DNA from: Leptoclinus maculatus
Taxonomy: Eukaryota > Chordata > Actinopteri > Perciformes > Stichaeidae
Length of the DNA stretch: 64,000 bases
NCBI GenBank assembly: GCA_032191485.1
Contig: JAVDOI010000009.1
Span: forward strand, 21,138,843 to 21,202,842
Direction of reading: 5' to 3'
Shown here piece by piece: positions 24,000-36,200 of the stretch. The notes under the pieces were generated by a model. It had not been told where the DNA came from. It worked only from the letters and a program-made list of their open reading frames with translations, and did no database searches. Position numbers and translations under genes: made by a program. Position 1 is the first letter of the stretch, and each line of letters opens with the position of its first letter.

Positions 24000-26160
24000 A
24001 CACGCACGTCTTAACAAGTTTACATCCAACATTAATGTTTAACACTCAATATCCATACAGGACTACAATGCCTTCAAATGTACAGTGCAATACCATAATA
24101 TATGTTCTAATAAATAACAGATTTAAAAAATAAAAATCTGGTTATTTAATATTCAGGTGCACAAACGTTTTATTAACGTGCCTGATCCTTCTCATCAGCT
24201 GCTTCAGCAAATTGTTTTGACTCCAATCCAACACCTTTGTTTACCCGCGGCTACTTATAATTGAAACTTAACACGAAACATGTCCAGGAAGTCTTCTGCT
24301 TAATGAGAACGAGGGACTAAGCACTGATATATTGAGCTGAGGCTGGATTTTAAGTCTTACCCCACTGTAGTAAAATTGGAGCCATGACCCACATTTCAAA
24401 CAATTTAGCTGTGAGATTAAGTATCCGTGTACTTCAAAGGAAGGGAAGAATGCGTGGCCTCGGCGCCTTGAGCAATGCACACCGGTCCACCTCAACATTT
24501 GGGGCTCTAACTGGCTCACGTGTTTCTATGGGAACAGTAAAGATGGCAGGCAGACGGGTTTATTTTAACGCCAAGAAATGCTTTCCTTGCTGTGACTGCA
24601 ATATCCTCAGCAGTTAGTTCAGATTATTTGGTTTGTGTGATCTCCTCATCCTTTCAATTCATCTTCCCTTCAGACTTCTGCTCCTATGCTTTCAGTCTGC
24701 CTGATACCTCATTTGCTTTCCCTCCATTTAATCTCTTTCTCCTTCATTCTCTCCATCCACAACCCCCGTGCCTCGTTTTATATTGGACGACACAATCCTG
24801 ATTTGAGTTTGGCCCCTAATAGGGGCATTCATTTGATGTGAAAATAGACTGAACTGAGGTTGGCGGAGAAGGGAGAACAAAAGGGAGAGGGGCTGAAAAC
24901 AACTGGGTGGTTTTACTGTGAGTGTGTGTGTGAGTGTTTGCATGCATGTGTGCGGGAGAGTGACTGAAAGCAACCAATAGAGATAGCAGTGTGTCATGAA
25001 GCTCCAGCATGGTGCTCAGTCAGATCCAGGGATACTGTCACATCCTATCCTCCTCAACACTGGTGTTGCTTTGTGGGCCAGGGAGGTCTATAAGCCATCA
25101 TGGAGATGTAGATATAAATACTACACCGTCCCATTACACCTTGTGTACCGAGGCAGCTGTAATCTACTCTATTGATCTTAATGGGTCATTAACAGGGATT
25201 TGACTATTGTTTTAAGCTAACGTCAATAAACGAAAGGTTAAAGTCGTGGTTTGTGACTCGCATGAATGGGTAATGACTAATTATAATATGTGTGTGTGTG
25301 TGTGTGAACTTACTCTGACATTAAGTTCTACAACAGGTCCTGGATTGGAATGATAATAAGGACTGGAGACGCGTTAAGATAGAAGCAGAGCTGTTATGAG
25401 AAAGTGAACTTTGTGCCAGAACAGATGCTCAAGTGAAGTTCTCTTCCCAGACTACATGGCGTGGACGCCATTTTGTGTGTGTGTGTCACCTTTTGTGACG
25501 AAGACCTCATTGTAAACCAATCCTGTGCCAGCCCATTGCATGTTGTTTACTCAGTATAAATATCAGAAGCTCAGAGTCAGAACTCCGAGCGGCCTTGATG
25601 CATATCCTGATGTGAATCAACTCTGTCTCCTTCTTTGCAAAGAATAAATGTCCTGTGATTAATGATTTTCAATCTGTCTCGAGTGAATTTTTCCAACACA
25701 TACAAGACTATGGAAACCATGAATAATACCCGACAAAAAATACACCAGTTGTTGTTGATCAAACGGATTTTTGAGGACAGATTGAAATGTTTTGATTTAA
25801 TTTCCCAATTAGTCTTCCATAGAGAAATTGCTTAATAATAATAAAATGTTTTTAAGATATCCATTTTTCACTTCAATATACAATTAACTTATTTGTTGTT
25901 TCTTTTTTGTTGTCTTTCAACATTGAATAACATCTTAATCATCCCTGCCAGTACAGTAAAATAAAAGATTATTTTCTTAGGATAAGGCTGGAGTCTTCTT
26001 TGTCAACAATTTCCATTAAAACACCAAAAATAAATTTGTGTTAGTCTGTTTCTCTTTGTACCCTTTCTGTGGGAAAATATGGTTATTTGATGTGCCACAC
26101 AAACAATACTTACAATACAAAAGTGGTCAAATTTGAACTAATATAAACTAATACCTAATT
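24000..26160. other. Noncoding stretch
   Basis: No supported gene. Short TG runs occur near 24920 and 25291-25307. Confidence 0.35.
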
Positions 26161-26164
26161 TCTT

Positions 26165-26430
26165 ATAATTAAAGGAACAATGTGAAACATTTAGGGGGAT
26201 TAATCGGCAGCAATGGAATACAATATTCATAACAATGTTTTCATCAGTGTATAATCGTAGTGTTTTCATTAGCTTAAAAAAAGGCATTTATATCTACATA
26301 TGGAGTGGGTCGTCTTCCACGGAGTCCGCCATCTTGCACCGCCATGTTTGTACAGCAGCCCAGAATGGATACTGGCTCTGGCTAGAGCATTTGCGTTTTA
26401 CGTTATCTGAAGGTACGGATACGTTCTGAA
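26165..26430 (+). repeat. Dispersed repeat ('ccatcttgcaccgccatgtt' family), copy 1
   Basis: Reads 'ggaatacaatattcataaca', 'tttatatctacatatggagt', 'cttccacggagtccgccatc', 'ttgcaccgccatgtttgtac' and 'gttttacgttatctgaaggt'. A diverged copy lies in the opposite orientation at 61430-61700. This is a common nonautonomous fish repeat. Confidence 0.75.
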
Positions 26431-26519
26431 ACCTGGTATTTAACGTTTTGATGTCATTTATTATCATGCTGCAGCGCGAATTTGCTCTGCTCTCTCTATT
26501 GGGCTGAGCTCCTCCAACT

Positions 26520-26546
26520 ACACACACACACACACACACACACACA
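26520..26546. repeat. (CA)n microsatellite
   Basis: A run of about 13 CA units. Confidence 0.85.
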
Positions 26547-26659
26547 TGAAGGGCAAGCAGATAGGTCGCTGTGGTGAAGTGAAGAATACTTGAGTTGACA
26601 GCAACTATCCTCGTTACTGTACGTGCAATAAAATGAGTAAAAAGCAACAGTGTGAGTCG

Positions 26660-29600
26660 TGGGCTGAGAGAAAATTAAACCTATTAATTACGGTGGATGA
26701 GTTCACTCTGTATGGATTTATTCTATACTAGTAATTGCAAATGACAGCCAGTGGGTTGCTTTTTTGTTGACACCGTTTGTCTCATGGTAAGATTGATCTT
26801 GTCATGTGTAAATCAGTGTCAGTAGAGTTTTCTCACTATGGGATGAATTGAGAATCCAGCAGTAAACATTGTGCATCCAGGCTGCATTGTTGCTGAGAAT
26901 GGACATGTGTTAATTAACAATTTTTTAAAGGGAGATTGCACATTTTTCGTGTGCCATTCAAGTGTCAGAACACGGAAAATCTGACACTCGCAGGCTATAA
27001 ACTACACATGCTAAATAGAGCTGTCACTCACATCAACATGAAGCTGCCGGGCATTCAGACAGAAAAAAAAGAAAACTGTAGATACATGCTGCTGTTTGTG
27101 CTGTTCTTAAACCCCCTCACACATACACTGTGCAACACGGAGGCCCTGTCTTTGCACACATTCAGAAAAGCATATACTGCTGCCTCTCTCTGGACATCAA
27201 TTTGAACTACACCTTATTTAAAAAGCCCAACAGTTTGATAACGGTCATTTTATAATCTACAGCTGTTACTCTCTTGTACGCCATGACTGTATTGTGTTCT
27301 TAGAGCATGTGGTTTACTTTTCTCTCTGTGGAGTCACAATATTTCATAATCCCTTCAACAAAAATTTCAATTTTGAAAGGGAAATTGGAAATCTATCATC
27401 ATTTGGTGTTTTAAAGTGGTTTCAGTCAATTTCATCACAAAGCCCAAGGGGGCGTCTCGGGTGGAACTAGCTGAGTCTGATTTGAAGTCTTTCATTATAT
27501 TTTTATTGTTATTTCATAGTGTTTCTCATGTGTCTGCTGGGTTGTCTTAAAGGAGGTCAAAACAGTCAATTTCAACAATGGTGGGTACATGAAAGAAATG
27601 TATTTTTGTTGGAACATTTAGAAGGCTTGAAACTCTGTGATGGCAGAGCTGTAACTACACAGAGGTCATGGCCTCAATAGAATATGAACCAGAAACAGGT
27701 TACCTATTATAACTTAAGTTATGAATAGCTGACATCAACATCATTTGACGCAGTGTCCCTAAATTTGACAAGTCAAGGAAAATGCATGAATAGATAAAAC
27801 GTTAAAGGAATAAAATAATTTATCCAAAGAAGAGTAGAGAACAACAGCTTTTTCACCAACATGTAGAGAAACTCTTGAATGTTCATTTTTTATGAATAAA
27901 GAATTTTTGAAAATTACATAATTTTAAGATCTCCTTATGTTGTATAGCAATACCATTGTATGTTTTTCATTTGTTTCCTCTCGTTGTTAATCATCTCGTG
28001 GCTCCTTTCATGGTTCATACAGGATCTGTTTTGGAATCTGAAACCGCACAAAGACTTTGAACGGGTTGCAAACATTCCTTGGCACTCCTGCCGGCTGCTA
28101 ACTCTACACTGATAATGATGTGTTAAACAACGCTCTTCATTAATTAGTTTTCTGCCCTCCCTGTGTAACTTGAAATGATACTGCTGTACACATGGAGCTT
28201 TCTCGCCATTGCGGCCAGTTACTGAAATGTTATTGAAAATGATTACATAACCGCAATGCACAGTCAAATAGAACTGAGGCATGTCCAGGGTGCAATGGGG
28301 TCAGTCTTGTGCACACTCAGCTTTTTCCATTTGTTGCTTTTTATATTATAAAAAATGATCAACAAGACAAACCGTTGATCATCAAAAAATAGCATTGTCT
28401 TGAAATCTGTGTCCACAACATTTGCCAAAGATAAGTTACTGACAAATTATGAAATGGAAAAATAATATACTCAAATAATATGACAGGGAAATAATTCTGG
28501 CACCATCCACACACTGTTGTATAGTAATGTTTACATACTTGTTATTTTTACTACTTTTGAATTGATGCTTTATCAATAAAAACTATCTGCATATTGTCCT
28601 GAAATCCCCCTGTAGCCACTCAATCTGAGCAGAAGCTCCTTAATCCGAGTCATTTATTAGAGATTCTCAGATCAATGTGCTATTCCTTCTCCAGTTGGAG
28701 CTCAAGCGCCTCAGCTCTACCCAGCCATTGATTAGAGAAGTGCTCAATAATTAAAATGATAACATCGGAGAAGAGCATCATCACTCATGTCGTTTTGGTG
28801 TTAGGCGGTGACCCTTGCAGCCATACCAGCTAAATCATCTTGTGACATTATAGATGGGGTCATTTGTAAGTGTGTCATGCTATTATTACTACTTTGTTAC
28901 AATGGATCCTCCTGACCTCGATGGGATTCAGTGACTAAAGAGTTTTGCTCATTATAATCATAAACCTGAATGGATTCTCATTAGAGTTCCAGCCACCAGG
29001 GTAATGACAGGTCAGGAGTTTTACCAAAAAGGGTATTCAAAAGCACTGAAGACGAATTTGACAATGTTCAGCGTTGTGTGAGGAGTTTTGTCCCTTGAAG
29101 TTACAATCTCAAATATATCGGTTTCATTCTCTTTGGCACCTATCGTATGGTGATATTGCTGGTGTGTTTTTGGATCTCACTTCCCAGCATCCTAAGAGTG
29201 TTTAAAATCATTTAAAAAGTATTTCTCGTTTAAGAATCTAGACACATCAGGTTAAGGAAATATGTCAAAGAGTAAAGCCCAGGCCAGGATATTTTTAAAA
29301 CTCTTGCCTATGGTTGCTGTGACTGAATTGTGATATACCTGCTGTGCACAAGTGTGCGTGTGTCGGCTTAAAGCGTATGTGTCAGAGAGAGAGGCGAGTG
29401 TGTTGTGTGGGTTCTGTTACAGGACATAGTTGTTGCGTGAGAGGCCTTATTGTGAATGATATTAGCCGTGGTGATTGCCTTGGCTTGAATCCATGATATC
29501 TTGTTGGCTATATTGAGTCTGTGTAAGACTTCTGCATCACACTGGAGCGCTAGATGGAGGGGACTCCCCGATTGCCACCGGGTATATTGCACACTGAGCG

Positions 29601-30100
29601 AGTCTGTTGCTTTAGCGCCGCCTAGCTTCTCTGGTGGTTTACATTATTGTTTCTTTAACTTCACATTCCTTCAGATACACAAACTGTCCTTCCCATTCAG
29701 ACTCGCACGAGAAAAAAAAGAGAGTGATGCACAGTAGATGACCGACCAAACATATTAATAAACAAACTCTAAGAGATGAAGTATGAGGTCATACAAGGAA
29801 AGAACTGCAGCTAGGGGTTTCAAATTTAACATTCAGCTGAAATACTGCACAAATGAAAGGCTTATCTTTGAGGTGTTTGTAAATGTAATAAATATGTAAA
29901 AATATTTGTAATTAGCTTTTTATTTAATCCCATGATCATTTCTAAGCTGTTTATGGCAAAACATTTGTACAGTTATTTTTCAATGTTATTTGTGCACAAC
30001 AAATGTGCAGAGTTGTTGAGCCAGAATAGTGAATCACTATAATGACTATAATGATGACAAAATTCTCAAATCAAACACCAAGTTCACTATTCTCCCTGAC
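26660..30100. other. Noncoding stretch
   Basis: No supported gene in about 3.4 kb. The longest frame (minus strand, 27935-28282) has no recognisable domain or splice context. Confidence 0.35.
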
Positions 30101-30102
30101 CC

Positions 30103-30108
30103 TTTATT
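30103..30108 (-). terminator. Poly(A) signal for the cyp4v gene
   Basis: AATAAA on the minus strand (TTTATT on plus), about 115 nt beyond the cyp4v stop codon. It is the nearest canonical signal. Confidence 0.55.
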
Positions 30109-30223
30109 TAGAAGCCATTACACCACCATTTGAATTGGAAAGGATGTGCTTTGAATAGAGATCACGAAGGAAGATGAAATTAGCAAAAAGCTTCTGTAAA
30201 GCGCTGCGCAGGTGCTGATTTGA

Positions 30224-33200
30224 TTAAGTTTGGGTTTTCCTCTTTTCCAGTTTGATCCAGATGCCCTTCTCTGGTCTCAGGATGAGCTCTCCTACCGGCC
30301 GAAGGTCTTCACGTTCCTGGCAAGCTTCAATGTTAAAGTTACGCAGAATGGACGCCAAGACCACCTTTTCTTCCATTAGTGCAAAACGTTGACCTGAGGG
30401 AGATTATAGTGGAACACACACAGCAGTTATTCTGGAGTTTCTCTGAGTGAAGTATGCATAGAGACAGGTCCAGTCAACTACAAATTAAACCTGTCCTGTT
30501 CTTACCGATGCAGTTGCGGAGTCCAGCGGAGAAGGGGATGTACGCATATGGAGGCCTTCCCACTGAATTCTCCGGAAGGAAGCGCTCAGGCCTGAACTCC
30601 TCGGGCTCTGGGAAGTATCGCGGGTCACGGTGGAGAGCGTAGGTAATGATAATGGCATTGGCACCTTTGGGCACTTTGAAGCCATCTGCAGGTACAACAG
30701 AAACGTAATTACCACTGTAATTAATTACTGTCCTTACAAATCACTTAACTCATTTTGTTTGACATAAGGTCCTTATTAATTTTACTGCCTTAAAGTCTGG
30801 CGAAAGGTCAGCAAGTTTCTGACAGCTGGTGCCCTGTTGAACTTCTCCTTAGTTATGTCACCATATTCTCAGAATTGTGGGATCTGTTTACTTGGTTATT
30901 TACACCAAGACTATTATGGAAAGTCAGCACTCCCTTCTAACCTTTTTAGTAGGTAAGGAGGCCCGAGATAGTGTTAAGTATTTGGGGATTGAGGTCACTC
31001 GCTCCTTCCAATCTACTTTTTTGTCACAACTACATTGTCCTTCTGAATAAGTGTAAACCAGATATGAATCACTGGGCCTCATTACCGTTATCATTAGCAG
31101 GGCTTAATTTTGATAAAACTATCATCTCTTTTATATGGGGAACCAAACCTAGTTGGATCAGCAAGACCCAACTCCAAAGAGTGCAGGAGGTCTAGCTTTA
31201 CTTAATCTTGTTTTTTACTGTTGGACATGCAATACCCAGAAGCTAATTCACTGGTTTAAAGACTGGCCAATTGCTGGAAAGGCGGACTGGGTGCAAATAG
31301 AATTCTCCTCATGCCAGCACCACCTCGGCTCAGTGGTCTGCGGAGCCCTGCCCCTTCTGAGCAACAATTTGAGTACGAACATAATAGAGAATAACCCAAT
31401 AAGAATATGGGCTTCGTTTAGGAGACATTTTGGCCTTTAATAAGGAAAAGAAAAAAATTAAATATACACTGAAAGGGTCCTCCCAAACCTTTAGCAAAGT
31501 ATGGAGGCCCTTTCTAGATTTCTACGACTCCCGACAAGAGCCTCTCGATCAAGACTAATTTTGGAACCCTTAATTGTCCCATAGCAGCAGCAGCATCCCC
31601 CCCCCCTTTTTATTTATTTTTATTTATACATTTTCTATTATTTCATTTTATAAATTGTTTTCATTTTGTTTATTCATTTTTTTATTGTTTTGCTTTACTC
31701 TTGCTTTGTTCGACTAATTAATGCAATTATTTGATCTATGTCCTCACCTCCATCGCCTGAATGTACCTGAGTTTATCTGAATGTATATGCTCTGTAGCCT
31801 GTAACCCTACAATGGGTGGGCAGGGTGGCAGGGTTGGGAATGAGGATTTCAATTTCCTCTGTAATTGAAGTCTAATATATGTATGTTGTATATCCTCTTC
31901 CCTGGTGGAGTAAAACTGTGAAAAGCAATAAAACATACTTACAAAAAATGTAATAAAATTCAAAAAAACAAATGGTCATTGGTCAATGGTCATTTTGCGG
32001 GTGAAGTACTCCTTTAACATGACGATAAAGTGCCATTCACTCTTTTACACACAAACTGAATATTTACATCATGTTGCAATCCATAGGGCCTTATTTTATA
32101 AACTTGAAGAAACTCTGGGGAAGAGACGGCTCCATCAACACCATAGAATATATGCTATGTGATGAAGAAACCTATTTTTCAAGTGAAAATAACACAGGAA
32201 GCCTGGCCTCCCCTGGATTCTTATAAAAAATACCACTGCCTTTGGGGATTTGCACTCAGCAAATGAATGTTTCATTCAAGTGTCATCACTCATCTGTAAC
32301 TCACTGATGTGGCAGTCTTCACCGATGTTGCGGCCAAAAAAAGGCACGGAGGGAAACAGTCGCAGGGCCTCCTTGATCACACACTCCAGGTATTTGAGCT
32401 TCTTCAGGTCCTCCATGTCAACGGGCCGGTTGGATGTACCTTTGCACATGAAAACAAGAAACACTGTTAAACTCTTCAGCACAAAATATAGATAAAGAAC
32501 AGAGTTTAAACGAGGTCTTAGATCAGATAGTTGTTAGATTGCGCTGCAGTTTCCTGCTGTTGCACTTTCTCCTACTTTTATATCCTTGACATATACCCTA
32601 CTTTTCCCACCTTCTACAGTAGATAAGAGATTAACAGTACTGCATTATTCAAGTGACAAGAGTCAAGAGTCTTTACTGCAATCATTTCTATCGGCGTTCG
32701 TTGAAAAAGAAAATCCTACCTCTAGACAATAAATCAACAAATCTTAATAGAATAATTGATTACATTAGGTTCGATGAAGTAATGTAATGAATCTTTTTAC
32801 ATTGAAAAAAACAACACATTCTCACTCCCAACTCGTCAAATACCGACGCTTGGTCAGTGGCCCCAAGCTTCGAACTTTGACGCTCTAGGTCCTTCTAGAG
32901 TAGTTTTTGACTTGTCAGGGATGGTGTGTCAGTTTCCACTTGTTACATGCATAGTCGCTTTTCAAAATAAACTTCCGTCTTCACAGGAAGTTAGGTTTAG
33001 GCAACAAAACTACTTGAGGAAAAGACCGTAGTTGACGTTTACTAGACTAACCAACCGCCACCGAGCGACTAACGACTCACATGACGACGTGACAAAATGT
33101 AAACATTTACGTTTAGTTTCGCACTGCACACGAGCAGTCGTCTCCTGGACAAAATAATAACTTTAATTTGAACTTTATTTATATAGCACCTTTTTAAAAA

Positions 33201-36200
33201 CAGAGTTCACAAAGTGCTTTGACAGACAAAGCAGCAAAAGCAAGGCAATAAAACAACAGCTCAACAGTGAGGCCCAACAAAGCACAACAAACTAAGGTAA
33301 GACGGGTAAAACAGTACAATAGGTGAAACAATAAAGCCAATCGATATGATAAAAATAAATTAAGAAATAAGATAAATAAAATAGTCCTGTGCCCATCCAC
33401 TTGCCCTCTCTTTATAATACGTCAGTTGCTCTGACAGTCTTGTGACGCGGGTCGGTTTACATTGAAGCATTGAAAGCATGGTGCGTCGGTATCTCATGCC
33501 GAGTGGCACTGACCAACCGTTGGTATTTGAAGAGATGGAGTTTTAAAGAACGGTTGAGTATATCAAAATGAACGTGTCTTTCCTCGAGGACGAAGTGGAG
33601 GAAGATTAGATCCTCAAACTTGTGAAAACGTAGCATGTGTTATTACTACTAGCTCACGTCTTGAAATAAAATGCACGATGGCCACGGTATATCCACAAAG
33701 CAGTGAAAATAATTCAATTATTCTCTAAGTATTTTGGCAAGGACTTTACCATCTATTATCCCTGGTATAAGCTCCCCTTGAGCTGTAAAGAACAAATCTG
33801 AACAAAGATGAGTCAAAAGGCCTTTGGGCGGGAAAACAAATGATGTCATGAAAGTTAGAAGGTGTGGGGTGGCGTGGGAGAGGGCATGTTACTGTTACCG
33901 AACACCTCCTGAAGCTCTTGTTGAACTTTGCTGTGTGCCTCAGGGTGGGAGCCCAGCAGATGTACGGTCCAGTTCATAGAGGCTGCTGTCGTATCATGTC
34001 CCTTAAAAATACAGAAAAACTGTTATTTAAGAATTATTTAAGACTTTAAAGCTGAGTTTTAGTGTTTTTTTTGTTCGTGAGAGTATATTAGGAATTGTTT
34101 GAAAATGTGTCGTGTTAGTGTGTCATATATTCATTCAAATGTGACCAGAGATATGAGCAAGGATGAGGAGGAGAAAGAAAATAAACTAGAAAAGTGTACT
34201 CAGTTGAGTGCAGATCTCTGCCAGGTGTGTCTCCCTCTCCCAAACAAAGAACACTTAAATCTCACTCAATTGTACCACCCTTACAGTCAAGATGACAATG
34301 AAGATAACCTAAAAAAAATCTATATATGGATCCTAACGCCTGGCAGAGATAATAATGTGAGTTATATTTCTAACCACTAACCCTAAACATAAAGGTGTCC
34401 ACTTCTTCCTGAATGTCCTGATGGCTCATTTTGTTGCCATCCTCATATGTGGCCTTCAAGAGCATGTCCAGAAATGCTCGTCTTTTCTTTGTGCTCTGTT
34501 CAGAGTCGCTGTCCGAATCAGTATTGGAAATCCTCTCCGCTCTTTCTCGTATCACCTGAGACGGAAATTCAAGGTTGAGGCCGAGTGTGGTTTCTGCTTC
34601 ATTTTAATGTAATAGAAACTGAACATCCACTGATTTTCTAACCACTGTCTTCATCACTTACTTTGTATGTAAAGGAGTGCAGGACCTTGAGTGTCTTGTC
34701 ATGCTCCCGGCCCTCACCAAAGAAGTTGTATACAAAGTCGAGCCAAAACCATGGTGTCCTCTGTCTGCGGCTCACAATGTCACTCATTCTAAGGACAAAA
34801 GGTTGGGAAGAAGACAGAACCATGAATCAATGAATCCTCGAAATATTCCCTTTTTATCGTCTCTTTGTGTAATGGAAAAGAAAATCTAAATAACTCACTT
34901 GTACACGCTCTTAACATACTCTGAGTCAGAATGACTCTGGGCATAAATTTTCTTTCCCATTGCAGTTTCTGAAAAGACATTGTTAGTTGACCATCTTTTT
35001 TGCTTTGTTCAGACCATTCTAAGCATTTATTATGTGCAAACAGGGATAAAAGGTTCATTTATACATGCACACAATTACATTGACTGCACATGTTCTACCT
35101 CACCACAGATGATGTCCAGGGCACACATGGTTATGTGACTGAAGCAGTCGAATTGACCCTTCCCCGCCTGCTCCTCCAGCTTCTCCACCAGGATCTCTGC
35201 CTGCTCGTTCATCACATCCAAGAAGTCCGTCAGGATGGAGAAGTGGAAGGTGGGGGTCAACATCTTCCGCCGCTGGCGCCACTTGCTCCCAGTGCTGACC
35301 AAAAGCAGAAGACATCAAGGAGAACTTACGGGTGGGACAGTACTCAAGGCATGTATTCTTAAAACAAATGACAGAAGAAGCAGAGATGAGAACTTTAAAG
35401 ACAAAGTCCATCCAAAATAAGATAATGGGAAAAATATTTTTATAAATTAGAATACATGTAGTGTATTTAAGTCGAATTATTAAATTATAAAAGAGCTATA
35501 ACTTTGTGATTCTGTTTAGGCCAGCAGAGAAGGCTTTGCAGGCCCTAACGGACCACCACTGTCTTGATAGATTGTATAACATGTTTCACAGGAAAGGTCT
35601 GAATCTCAACTAGCACTGACTCTCTGAAGAGAGAGCCAATTAGAGCTGATTAGCAACAGCTGTGACACCTGCACAATGGGGTTATTTAACCTGCCATGTG
35701 GCACAGGCAACATTTTCTGTTGGTGACTGAAGTGATGGGATCTTTTTGGGCCTTGTTTATTTGTGTGCTGACTGTCTGGCTTACTGAAGGTATGTATATT
35801 TGTTCTGTTTGAAGCATGTATTCAAGACTTTGGTAGTTGAGAAAAGCAAGAGTTAGGTATGTTCATTTCTTTATTCCTGAAATGCCATTTAGTTGACAGG
35901 TTTGTCTTATGTGCCATCAAACAGCAAAAACATTTGATTGATTTAACTACTGTGTCCATAGGCTATTGTTTACCTGTTGGTGGCTCAACTGAAAGAAGCA
36001 ATGACGGGCTGCAGAGGAAAATGCGAGGTAAGAATATTGGTACATTTCTTTTGTACTAGATCTGTCTTAAAATGACATCTCCACGGAGAAGGCCCTTACA
36101 CTTAACATTTCCATTCACATGAGTTGATGTCTCTGCGAGAGTATGAAGAAGGTGAGCAGGTTCTGCTTAACCCTATGGGAAAACTGCAAGTTCGTGTACG

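Noticed and set aside
30454..30674. Plus-strand frames over the cyp4v exon 10
   Set aside because: They are shadows of the P450 coding strand.
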